A DNA stretch of 64,000 bases, from the NCBI RefSeq assembly GCF_013249015.1, contig NZ_JABRPL010000001.1, positions 544,318 to 608,317 on the forward strand. Direction: 5' to 3'. This DNA is from Rathayibacter agropyri (lineage in GTDB: Bacteria; Actinomycetota; Actinomycetes; Actinomycetales; Microbacteriaceae). The position numbers were made by a program, and so were the translations under genes. The notes beneath the pieces were generated by a model, which was not told where the DNA came from, searched no databases, and saw nothing but the letters and a program-made list of their open reading frames with translations. Below are positions 9,701 through 16,726 of this stretch, piece after piece; positions within the stretch are counted from its first letter, which is position 1, and each line of letters begins with the position of its first letter.

Positions 9701-10267
9701 CGTCAGATTCGCCTGCATGGCGTCGAGCTTGCGGAGGGTCTTCTCCTTGCGACGGCGGTGCTTCAGGATGCCGGCGGCCTCCTCGATAAAGCCGCGCCGC
9801 TCCTCCGGGGTCGCGTGCAGCACCGCATCGAGTTGCCCCTGCCCCACGATCACGTGCATCTCGCGGCCAAGACCCGAGTCGCTCAACAGCTCCTGCACAT
9901 CGAGCAGCCGGCAGCCGCGCCCGTTGATCGCGTACTCGCTCCCGCCGTTGCGGAAGAGCGTGCGGGTGATGGTCACCTCGGTGTACTCGATCGGCAGGGC
10001 GCCGTCGGAGTTGTCAATGGTCAGCGAGACTTCGGCGCGACCCAGAGGACCGCGGGTAGAGGTGCCCGCAAAGATGACGTCCTCCATCGTGCCGCCGCGG
10101 AGCGTCTTGGCACCCTGCTCCCCCATCACCCAGGCGAGCGCGTCGACCACGTTGCTCTTGCCCGAGCCGTTGGGGCCCACGACGCACGTGACACCGGGCT
10201 CGAAGGCGAACGTGGTCGGCTGAGCGAAGGACTTGAAACCCTTGAGGGTCAGGCTCTTCAGGTACAC
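6761..10267 (-). CDS. smc: Chromosome segregation ATPase SMC
   Basis: 1168 residues, GTG start (VYLKSLTLKGFKSF). Walker A VGPNGSGKSN is near residue 32. The head is followed by a long coiled coil (Glu/Arg/Ala-rich heptads), a hinge at about residues 500-640, the returning coil, then the signature LSLLSGGERSLAAVAF and Walker B FYIMDEVEAALDD. This is the complete SMC architecture for chromosome condensation and ori segregation with ScpA/ScpB, which are not in the window. The opposite strand holds a 907-codon open frame that is a GC-rich shadow. The start of the next gene overlaps its stop. Confidence 0.97.
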   Translation of the reverse strand: MYLKSLTLKGFKSFAQPTTFAFEPGVTCVVGPNGSGKSNVVDALAWVMGEQGAKTLRGGTMEDVIFAGTSTRGPLGRAEVSLTIDNSDGALPIEYTEVTITRTLFRNGGSEYAINGRGCRLLDVQELLSDSGLGREMHVIVGQGQLDAVLHATPEERRGFIEEAAGILKHRRRKEKTLRKLDAMQANLTRLSDLAGEIRRQLKPLGRQAEVARQAQTIAAVVRDARARLLADDVVGLRAALDGFARSESERHSERVVLQEKLEQATLRMARIEAEMIGDAVDDARRTTFELESVQERLRNLSALAGQRLAMLDLESEQPQTAPRVTVQQLEDVRAEVERLRQRVLDAEAAWIAAQGGTVAARSALDAVDEEIAAQSALVSRYDLELSTLTGQAETAASRLASVRGEVLRAQNTLESAVQRRDAAQHALEALEDELGDAGHGPDGGLDEDYERAQVAVSEAEREIERLRDTLHALERERDALAARTGALSLALDVSDGSAELIAARLDGVRGRVAERIQVRPGNEAAIAAALGAIADAVLVDSTVQADAALDAALEGELGRVELLVADSARPPFDLDVPDGAVRAGELVTAPPGILSLLERVLVVDDVAAARRLRAGLGGSGLLIVTRDGAAVSDVVLSAGSGGQRSRIELVSERDSAANRLEEVEKGIDRLRFELAEQTGVLRAAKEQSTLALSALREHDAARAAQTERLGRVRAQLEAATAEHGRGEKALATASERVGDAETAAQNAKSALETARARPRPVLDAGARDGLQREVDVAREREIEARLAVETAKERVRAEQSRGESLAGQLAADRAAADEAARRAVIRRRQRDAAAEVTAALPGVLASVDRSVHQARAQLVAAEAARSQQNAELQTLRREEAALRDRLQSVTESVHGIELQIYEKRLQLTGLLERAGSELGLSEDVLVAEYGPDVGVPDETGEHEEPRAYVREEQRRRLATAQKQLGQLGRVNPLALEEFAALEQRHVFLTEQLADLTSTRRDLLTIIEELDETMQTVFASAFDDTQAAFAEVFPVLFPGGTGSIRLTDPENLLTTGIEVAVRPAGKKIERLSLLSGGERSLAAVAFMVAIFTSRPSPFYIMDEVEAALDDANLGRLLSIFQTLRTSSQLIVITHQKRTMEIADALYGVSMRQDGVSAVVGQRVAAPPA

Positions 10268-10335
10268 CTGGCCGCCTCGCTCCTGTCCACAACGCTCCTA
10301 CGGTAGCCGATGGGGTGACAGCGGGCCGAGGTGTT

Positions 10336-10404
10336 CGCAACGAAGGTTGAGAGCTCGGATGACGGCACGAACGGGCACTTTCGGTGATCTCAACCTCGGT
10401 TGCG
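10336..10404. repeat. Long inverted repeat between smc and moeZ
   Basis: Arms CGCAACGAAGGTTGAGA (10336-10352) and TCTCAACCTCGGTTGCG (10388-10404) are complementary at 15 of 17 positions with a 35-base centre. It lies in the 214-bp spacer between the divergent smc and moeZ starts, so it is not a terminator. Either a dispersed palindromic element or a regulatory dyad for one of the two genes is possible. I see no coding sequence in this spacer. Confidence 0.6.
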
Positions 10405-10481
10405 TACGCGGCAGCACTGGGCGCCGGACTGAGACCTCGATCCGACGCCGATGAATCCGGCGTCTCGCCTGAGGGGCGGGC

Positions 10482-11603
10482 GTGCAGACTGGGGAGGTGA
10501 CCCGAGCTTTCGACCTGCAACGACCTCTCCCCGAGCAGCCGGGCGTGAACCTACCGATCGAACCGGGTCCTGCGCTGACCGACGCCGAGCGCGAGCGGTT
10601 CGCGCGGCAGATCCGCCTCTCGCCGATCGGCGAGCTCGGACAGCGGCGGCTGCGCAACGCGCGCGTGCTGGTGCTGGGCGCGGGCGGGATCGGCTCCCCC
10701 GTGATCACGGCGCTCGCCGCGGCGGGGATCGGGCGGCTGGGCATCGTGGACGCAGACGTGGTCGAGCTCTCGAACCTGGCGCGGCAGACGGCGCACGACG
10801 ACTCCGCAGTGGGGCTGTCGAAGGCCGAGTCGGCGGCGGCGACCGCGCGACGGCTCTCCCCTGGCATCGATGCGCGGGCGTTCCCCGTCGCGCTGACCTC
10901 GGCCACCGCCGACGAGCTGGTAGCCGGCTGGGATGTCGTGGTTGACGGCTTCGACACCTTCGGCGCCCGCTACCTCGCCTCCGACGCAACCACCCGGGCC
11001 GGGGTTGCGCACGTCTGGGGATCGGCGCTCGGCTTCGACGGGCAGCTCTCGACGTTCTGGGCGCACGCGCCGGGCGGAGGAGTCACGCTGCGCGCCCTCC
11101 ATCCCCAGGCCGAGGACGCGGCAGACAGTTGCGCGACGGTCGGGGTACTCGGGGCGCTGTGCGCGACGATCGGCTCGGCGATGGCGGCCGAGGTGGTGAA
11201 GCTGGTGACCGGAGTCGGGACACCCCTGTTCGGGCGGGTACTGCTGCACGACGCGCTGGACGGATCGTGGAGCGAACTGGCGCTGGCACGCAGCGTTCCT
11301 CCCGTCACTGCGGTGCATGCGGCGGCGGGCTCGATCACGGCGGCGCAGCTGCAGGTACGGCTGGCGGGGCCTCAGCCTCCGACGGTCATCGACCTGCGGG
11401 AGGACGACGAGGACCGCTCGGTGGCAGTGCCGGGTGCGGTGCGGATGCCGATGTCCCGCTTTGACCCGCGGGCGCTGCCGGCCGGCCCGCTGGTGCTGCA
11501 CTGCGCGTCGGGCATGCGGTCACAGCTGGCCGCGGAGCGCGCGGCGGAGGCGGGAGTCGCCGCCGACTCACTCGTGGGAGGCATGGCCGGCTGGGACGCC
11601 TGA
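10482..11603 (+). CDS. moeZ: MoeB/MoeZ-type adenylyltransferase-sulfurtransferase (E1-like plus rhodanese)
   Basis: 373 residues with two domains. The ThiF/MoeB domain (about 35-270) has the ATP loop LGAGGIGSPVITALAAAGIG, DADVVELSNLARQ and the Cys region ADSCATVGVLG. A C-terminal rhodanese domain (about 285-373) has active-site Cys in VLHCASGMRSQ. It would adenylate and thiocarboxylate the C-terminus of MoaD-like proteins; moaD is the next gene on the other strand. The first zinc CxxC pair of E. coli MoeB is absent, as is common in actinobacterial MoeZ. Start uncertain: GTG 10482, 10497 or 10545 (VNLPIEPGP) are possible; 10545 best fits family length. Confidence 0.85.
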   Translation: MQTGEVTRAFDLQRPLPEQPGVNLPIEPGPALTDAERERFARQIRLSPIGELGQRRLRNARVLVLGAGGIGSPVITALAAAGIGRLGIVDADVVELSNLARQTAHDDSAVGLSKAESAAATARRLSPGIDARAFPVALTSATADELVAGWDVVVDGFDTFGARYLASDATTRAGVAHVWGSALGFDGQLSTFWAHAPGGGVTLRALHPQAEDAADSCATVGVLGALCATIGSAMAAEVVKLVTGVGTPLFGRVLLHDALDGSWSELALARSVPPVTAVHAAAGSITAAQLQVRLAGPQPPTVIDLREDDEDRSVAVPGAVRMPMSRFDPRALPAGPLVLHCASGMRSQLAAERAAEAGVAADSLVGGMAGWDA

Positions 11604-11611
11604 GGAACGAG

Positions 11612-11854
11612 TCAGCCGCCCGCGAACGGCGGCAGGACGTCGACCGACGCGTCCGCCGGCAACGGCGTCGCACGGTCGGTCGTCGAGACTCCGCTCACCA
11701 GGAAGGTGCAGCGGGCGAGAACTGGCGCCGCGGCGGGTGAGGAGGCGACCAAGTGCGCTTCGAGAGCGGCGAGGTCCTCGAGGGAGTCGAAGTCGTCGGT
11801 GGCACGGCCGAGAGCGGCCTTTGCCGCGGCAAAGTAGCGGACCCGCACGCTCAT
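11612..11854 (-). CDS. moaD: Molybdopterin synthase small subunit MoaD
   Basis: 80-residue beta-grasp protein (MSVRVRYFAAAKAALG) ending in the required Gly-Gly (LPPFAGG), which is thiocarboxylated by MoeZ and donates sulfur with MoaE to make molybdopterin. The ATG at 11854 overlaps the moaA TGA (ATGA), so moaA-moaD are translationally coupled. The frame remains open upstream but that would overlap moaA by 26 more codons with no family support. It converges on moeZ with eight bases between stops. Confidence 0.93.
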   Translation of the reverse strand: MSVRVRYFAAAKAALGRATDDFDSLEDLAALEAHLVASSPAAAPVLARCTFLVSGVSTTDRATPLPADASVDVLPPFAGG

Positions 11855-12933
11855 CCGCCGATCGCGCTCATCGTACGCTCGGGCTGGACGAAGCCCGCCC
11901 GGTTCATCTCGTGGCCCGCGGGCTTGGCCCACATCGCGCCGCGCCAGAGCTGCGCGACCTCGTGGTCATCGACGCCGGCGCGCATCGGGCCGAGCAGATC
12001 GGTCTCCTCGTTCGAGAAGAGGCAACTGCGGACTCCGCCCTCCGCGGTCAGCCGGGTGCGGCGGCAGTCGGCGCAGAAGTTTTCGGTGACCGAGGCGATG
12101 ATCCCCACCTGACCGAGAACCTCGGAGCCACCCGTCTCGCGCACGTCGAACAGCTCGGCGGGAGCCCCGTCGCGAGGGGCGGAGTGCGGGCTTAGCGCGA
12201 AGCGCTGGGACAGGAGGGCGCGGATGTCGGCGGCGGTGATCATGGTCGCGCGATCCCAGCCGTGGTCGGCGTCGAGCGCCATCTGTTCGATGAAGCGCAG
12301 CTGGTGGCCGCCGGCCAGAGCCCAGGCGAGCAGCTCCGGCGCCTCGTGGTCGTTGACCCCGGGCAGCAGGACAGCGTTGATCTTGGTCTGCTTCAGACCC
12401 GCCGGGGCGAGCGAGTCGATGCCGGCGAGAACGCGATCGAGGAACGGACGCCGGGTGACCTTCGCGAACGTCTCGGCGCAGATCGAGTCGAGCGAGACGT
12501 TGACACGGTCCAGGCCCGCCGCGGCGAGCGCCTCCGCCCGTCCCGCGAGGCCGATGGCGTTTGTCGTGAGCGAGATCTCGGGGCGGGGATCGAGGGCGGC
12601 AACGTCGCGGATGATGTCGACCAGATCTTTCCGCAGCAGCGGCTCCCCGCCGGTGAAGCGGATCTGGCGGACGCCGAACTGCTCGACGGCGATCCGCGCC
12701 AGACGCACGATCTCGTCGCGAGTCAGCAGCGACGCGGGCGGGAGGAACGGGAGTCCCTCGGCGGGCATGCAGTATGTGCAGCGCAGATTGCACTTGTCGG
12801 TGAGCGAGATCCGCAGGTCATCGGCGACGCGGCCGAAGGTGTCGAGCAGGAGCGGACTCGCGGGCCGCTCGGCCGGGAGGACGGCGCTGCGCTGTCGGGG
12901 CCGGAGCCCGGGGATCCCCAGTGCTGTACTCAT
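11851..12933 (-). CDS. moaA: GTP 3',8-cyclase MoaA (radical SAM)
   Basis: 360 residues catalysing the first step of molybdenum cofactor synthesis. The radical-SAM motif is CNLRCTYC. The second 4Fe-4S cluster ligands are in FCADCRRTRLT and SCLFS. RFTGGEPLLR is the SAM-binding GGEP. The C-terminus ends in Gly-Gly (MSAIGG), needed for catalysis in this family. About 28 N-terminal residues precede LLDTFGRVADDLR. It starts at ATG 12933, divergent from moeA with about 90 bases between, and is followed by moaD with a four-base overlap. Confidence 0.97.
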   Translation of the reverse strand: MSTALGIPGLRPRQRSAVLPAERPASPLLLDTFGRVADDLRISLTDKCNLRCTYCMPAEGLPFLPPASLLTRDEIVRLARIAVEQFGVRQIRFTGGEPLLRKDLVDIIRDVAALDPRPEISLTTNAIGLAGRAEALAAAGLDRVNVSLDSICAETFAKVTRRPFLDRVLAGIDSLAPAGLKQTKINAVLLPGVNDHEAPELLAWALAGGHQLRFIEQMALDADHGWDRATMITAADIRALLSQRFALSPHSAPRDGAPAELFDVRETGGSEVLGQVGIIASVTENFCADCRRTRLTAEGGVRSCLFSNEETDLLGPMRAGVDDHEVAQLWRGAMWAKPAGHEMNRAGFVQPERTMSAIGG

Positions 12934-13023
12934 CCACTCACACTACGCCGCGGAAAGTGGGCGCGACCCGGCAAGATGGACGTGGCCCGTCCGCCGGTCG
13001 GGCGCCCCGCGCGAGAGGACACG

Positions 13024-14283
13024 ATGAGCTCGATCGATCTGCACGCCGCCCGGGTGCGCGCTCTGCTCGCTCCTTTAGCGACGCGGGGAGCACACGAGAC
13101 GCTTGTGCTCGATCCGAGCGTCGTCTCCGCCGACCCCGGAGCCTACGATCGCCGGGTGCTCGCCCGCTCGGTCATCTCTCCGCTCGATCTGCCGCGCTTC
13201 GACAACTCGCAGATGGACGGCTTCGCGGTGCGCGCGGCGGACGTCTCTGCCGCGACCCCCGAGCAGCCCGTGTCGTTGCCGGTCGCGGCGCCGATCCCCG
13301 CCGGCGACCGGGCGCCACGGCATGCGGCGGGCTTCGCGAGCCCGATCATGACCGGCTCGCCGCTGCCCGCCGGGGCCGACGCGGTCGTGCCGGTCGAGCG
13401 CGTCGATCCGCCGCGATTCCCAACCGAGGGCAGCGTCGCCTTTGCGCATCCGGTGGTCCCCGCGACCTTCGTGCGGGCCCGGGGCAGCGATGCCCGCGCA
13501 GGCGAACTGGCCCTGCCTGCCGGGACGGTCCTCCGCGCGGCACACTACGGCCTGCTCGCGTCGCTCGGGTTGACCGAGGTGGAGGTGCTTCCGCGCCTAC
13601 GAGTGCTGATCGTGCCGACCGGGAACGAGATCCGGCCCGGAGGAGCGGTGCTCGAGGACGCGCAGATCTACGACGCGAACGGCGGTCTGCTCGCCGAGGC
13701 GGTGCGCGAGGCGGGCGGCTTGCCGATCGTCGCTGCGTGCACGAGTGACCGAGCCGAGGAGCTGCTCGCGCTGCTCGAGACCCACGCCGCCGAGGCGGAC
13801 CTCGTGATCACGGTCGGCGGAGTCAGCGCCGGGGCGTACGAGGTCGTCCGCGACGCGCTCGGCCCGGCGGGGTCGGAGTTCGGTCACGTCGAGATGCAGC
13901 CGGGCGGTCCGCAGGGGCTCGGCCTGGTGCGGGTGGCCGAGGGCGTGCACCTGCCGGTCGTGTCGCTTCCGGGTAACCCCGTGAGCGCGCTGGTGTCGTT
14001 CGAGGTGTTCCTGCGTCCGGTGCTGCGCTCGCTCGCGGGTCGGGTGCCGGCCGAGCGGCCTCGGCTCCGGGCCAGGCTCGGCGCGGCTCTGGAGTCGCCC
14101 GCGCATCTGCACCAGATCCGTCGCGGGGTCCTCGACGACGAGGGCCTCGTGCGTGCCGTCGGCGGGCCGAGTTCGCATCTACTGGCGTCGTACGCTCGGT
14201 CGACGGCGCTCATCCATCTCCCGGTCGGGATCGACCACGCAGCGACCGGCGACACGGTCGAGATCTGGAGGATCGATGACTGA
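13024..14283 (+). CDS. moeA: Molybdopterin molybdotransferase MoeA
   Basis: 419 residues; inserts molybdate into adenylylated molybdopterin. It has the family's PRFDNSQMDGFAVRA near the N-terminus, the GNEIRPGG and TVGGVSAGAYEVVRD segments of the MPT-binding (MoaB-like) domain and PLPGNPVSALVSFEVF. I chose ATG 13024 because GAGAGG stands seven bases before it; the open frame reaches far upstream over moaA. It leads the operon moeA-moaC-mog-moaE, each gene overlapping the next. Confidence 0.95.
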   Translation: MSSIDLHAARVRALLAPLATRGAHETLVLDPSVVSADPGAYDRRVLARSVISPLDLPRFDNSQMDGFAVRAADVSAATPEQPVSLPVAAPIPAGDRAPRHAAGFASPIMTGSPLPAGADAVVPVERVDPPRFPTEGSVAFAHPVVPATFVRARGSDARAGELALPAGTVLRAAHYGLLASLGLTEVEVLPRLRVLIVPTGNEIRPGGAVLEDAQIYDANGGLLAEAVREAGGLPIVAACTSDRAEELLALLETHAAEADLVITVGGVSAGAYEVVRDALGPAGSEFGHVEMQPGGPQGLGLVRVAEGVHLPVVSLPGNPVSALVSFEVFLRPVLRSLAGRVPAERPRLRARLGAALESPAHLHQIRRGVLDDEGLVRAVGGPSSHLLASYARSTALIHLPVGIDHAATGDTVEIWRIDD

Positions 14284-14755
14284 AGGCCACGAGCTCACCC
14301 ATGTTCGCGGCGACGGAGCTGTGCACATGGTCGACGTGAGCGCTAAGGAGGTGACCGCGCGCACCGCGGTCGCCGAGGGGTACGTCGAGACGACGTCGGA
14401 GGTGGTGCGGCTGCTCGCACAGGGCGAGCTACCCAAGGGCGAGGCGCTCGGTGTCGCTCGGATCGCCGGGATTCTCGGCGCGAAGGCGACCTCGACGCTC
14501 ATCCCGCTCTGCCACCCGCTCGTGCTCGACGGCGTCGACATCGACGTGGAGCCACAAGACGGCCGGGTCCGCATTGAGGCGCGGGTGCGTACCAGCGGAC
14601 GCACGGGAGTCGAGATGGAGGCGCTGACCGCGGTCAGCGTCGCCGCGCTCACCGTCTACGACATGATCAAGGCCGTCGACCGCGCTGCGGTCATCACCGG
14701 CATCCGGGTGCTCGCGAAGGCGGGCGGGAGGAGCGGCTCGTGGACGAGCGAGTGA
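14276..14755 (+). CDS. moaC: Cyclic pyranopterin monophosphate synthase MoaC
   Basis: 159 residues; converts the MoaA product 3',8-cH2GTP to cyclic pyranopterin monophosphate. Family motifs are HMVDVSAKEVTARTAVA, the substrate-binding LIPLCHPL, EMEALTAVSVAALTVYDM and KAVDR with the catalytic Lys/Asp. The ATG at 14276 overlaps the moeA end by eight bases. Length and motifs are normal. Confidence 0.97.
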   Translation: MTEGHELTHVRGDGAVHMVDVSAKEVTARTAVAEGYVETTSEVVRLLAQGELPKGEALGVARIAGILGAKATSTLIPLCHPLVLDGVDIDVEPQDGRVRIEARVRTSGRTGVEMEALTAVSVAALTVYDMIKAVDRAAVITGIRVLAKAGGRSGSWTSE

Positions 14756-15270
14756 GCAGGGAGCGAATGGGCACGGAGCGAGTGGTCACGGAGCAGACGC
14801 GGCGGGCAGTGGCGGTCGTCGCCTCGACCCGGGCCGCGTCGGGCGTCTACGAGGACCGGACCGGGCCGGCGCTGCGAGCGTGGTTCGCGGGTCGGGGCTG
14901 GGAGTCGCGGGTGGTCGTGGTCGCGGACGGCGACGCGGTGGGCGAGGCGATCGCCGACGCAATCGGCAGCGGGATCGACGTGGTAGTCACCACGGGCGGG
15001 ACCGGCGTCGCGCCGAGCGACGTCACTCCGGAGCAGACCGCGCCTCTTCTGGAGCGGGTGCTGCCGGGACTCGCCGAGGCGGTCAGGGCGCGCGGATCGG
15101 GCCAGGTGCCGACCGCAGTGCTCAGCCGCGGGCTGGCGGGCGTCAGCGGCCGCACCGTCGTGGTGAATCTGCCCGGCTCGCCGGGCGGCGTGCGCGACGG
15201 GATCGACGTGCTCGACCCCGTGATCGGGCATCTGCTCGATCAGCTCGGCGGCGGCGACCATGCCCGCTGA
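14740..15270 (+). CDS. mog: Molybdopterin adenylyltransferase (MogA/MoaB family)
   Basis: 176 residues as drawn; adenylylates molybdopterin ahead of MoeA. Motifs: VVTTGGTGVAPSDVTPEQT (MPT-binding TGGTG) and VVNLPGSPGGVRDGIDVL. The longest frame begins at GTG 14740, but GTG 14752 overlaps the moaC TGA as GTGA and is an equally good start; ATG 14767 is also possible. It overlaps moaE by 11 bases. The length is like MoaB/MogA single-domain forms. Confidence 0.9.
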   Translation: MDERVSRERMGTERVVTEQTRRAVAVVASTRAASGVYEDRTGPALRAWFAGRGWESRVVVVADGDAVGEAIADAIGSGIDVVVTTGGTGVAPSDVTPEQTAPLLERVLPGLAEAVRARGSGQVPTAVLSRGLAGVSGRTVVVNLPGSPGGVRDGIDVLDPVIGHLLDQLGGGDHAR

Positions 15271-15691
15271 GCCCGTCGCTCTCGCGCGACTTTCGGCCGA
15301 GCCGATCACGCTCGACGAGTGCGAGCAGGCGGTCGACTCTCCCGCGCACGGCGCCGTTGTGACGTTTGCGGGAGTGGTGCGCGACCACGATGAGGGGCGC
15401 GGGGTGGTGAGGCTGACCTACGAGGCACATCCCGACGCCGGCGGCGCAGTGCGTGCCTCCGCGCGGCGTATCGCGCAGCGCTGGCCCGAGGTGCGGATCG
15501 CCGCGGTGCATCGGGTGGGCACGCTGGTCGTCGGTGACCTGGCGCTGGCATGCGCGGTCGCCTCGGTGCATCGGGCGGCGGCGTTCGAGGCCTGCGCGGC
15601 GCTAGTGGACGACATCAAGGCGACGGTGCCGATTTGGAAAGAGCAGGCGTTCCGAGACGGCACGTCGGAGTGGGTCGCCTCGCTCGGGTGA
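15260..15691 (+). CDS. moaE: Molybdopterin synthase catalytic subunit MoaE
   Basis: 143 residues; pairs with MoaD to put the dithiolene sulfurs on cyclic pyranopterin. Recognised by GAVVTFAGVVRDHDEGRGV, YEAHPDAG, VHRVGTLVVGD, SVHRAAAFEAC and the active-site Lys pair in DDIKATVPIWKEQAF. ATG 15260 lies inside mog (11-base overlap). Last gene of the moeA operon; 222 bases to the next gene, with no strong terminator seen there. Confidence 0.96.
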   Translation: MPAEPVALARLSAEPITLDECEQAVDSPAHGAVVTFAGVVRDHDEGRGVVRLTYEAHPDAGGAVRASARRIAQRWPEVRIAAVHRVGTLVVGDLALACAVASVHRAAAFEACAALVDDIKATVPIWKEQAFRDGTSEWVASLG

Positions 15692-15913
15692 GCGCGGCGC
15701 GTCCTCGGGCGCTGTGGCGCGGTATCGGCGAGAAACCGCGGGAAGTACCCAGGCGCCGCGCCTCGAGATGTGTCTCGGCGGGAGCGGGACGCCTCGCGGG
15801 GTTCGGGGCTTGGGGATCGGCGGATCAGAGTGAGGAGGGGAAACACTCGTGTCACAGGCGTGGGGTTCACTGGAGGGACGCGCACGACGAGTGCGGCGGG
15901 CGGGAGGTGCGGA

Positions 15914-16726
15914 ATGGATCTGAACACGATCCAGCGCGTCCGGGTGGTACGCGAGCGCGGCGAGCTGGCAGCGATGGGGCCGCGGTCCGCGGTGATCGGC
16001 GGCGGCTCCTGGGTGTTCTCGCTCCCGCACGACCACCTCGATGAGCTGCTCGACCTGCAGGGCTTGGGCTGGGAACCGATCCGACACACGAGCGAGGGGC
16101 TCTCGATCGCCGCGACCTGCACGCTCAGCGAGCTCGCGGCGATGCCCGATGTGGGCCACGCCGCTCATCCGCTCTTCTTCCAGTGCTGCACGGCGCTCCT
16201 CGGGTCGTTCAAAATCTGGAACGTCGCGACGGTCGGCGGCAACATCGCCAACGCCCTGCCTGCGGGGCCGATGATCAGCCTCGCCGCCGCGCTCGACGCC
16301 TCCGCTCTCGTCTGGCGTGCCGACGGTTCGGACGTGCTCGTGCCGGTCGCCGAGCTGGTCACCGGCAACATGCGCACCGCGCTCCGACACGGTGACGTGA
16401 TCCGCTCGATCGAGTTCCCGCTGGCCTGCCTCGCGGCCCAGACCGCGTTCCGCAAGACGGCGCTCTCGCCGCTTGGCCGCTCGGGTGCGGTGGTGATCGG
16501 TCGACTCGACGTGGACGGCGGGTTCGTGCTGACGGTGACCGCGGCGACTGTTCGGCCGGAGCTGCTTCGCTTCGCCGAGGCTCCCACCGCCGCCGCCCTC
16601 GGCGACGCGGTCGACGGCATCGAGAGCTGGTTCACCGATCCGCACGGCGCGGCCGATTGGCGCCACGCAGTCGTGCGGGTACTCGCCGAGGAGATCCGCA
16701 CCGAACTGGCCGGAGGCATCGTATGA
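15914..16726 (+). CDS. Xanthine dehydrogenase-type FAD-binding subunit
   Basis: 270 residues of the molybdopterin-dehydrogenase FAD-binding domain. AVIGGGSWVF near the N-terminus and the second FAD motif WNVATVGGNIANALPAGPM identify it. It passes electrons from the 2Fe-2S clusters of the following gene product to the final acceptor. I chose ATG 15914, with GGGAGG upstream; the open frame extends about 48 codons further without support. The next gene starts with an ATGA overlap. Placement right after the Mo-cofactor genes and within the purine cluster suggests xanthine/hypoxanthine oxidation. Confidence 0.85.
   Translation: MDLNTIQRVRVVRERGELAAMGPRSAVIGGGSWVFSLPHDHLDELLDLQGLGWEPIRHTSEGLSIAATCTLSELAAMPDVGHAAHPLFFQCCTALLGSFKIWNVATVGGNIANALPAGPMISLAAALDASALVWRADGSDVLVPVAELVTGNMRTALRHGDVIRSIEFPLACLAAQTAFRKTALSPLGRSGAVVIGRLDVDGGFVLTVTAATVRPELLRFAEAPTAAALGDAVDGIESWFTDPHGAADWRHAVVRVLAEEIRTELAGGIV

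Noticed and set aside
7583..10306. 907-codon open frame opposite smc
   Set aside because: Composition is the reverse-strand shadow of a GC-rich coiled-coil gene (Arg/Gly/Leu/Glu-rich, no domain), while the smc frame has all SMC motifs.
12262..13023. N-terminal extension of moeA over moaA
   Set aside because: The frame is open only because it shadows moaA; family length and a ribosome-binding site support ATG 13024.
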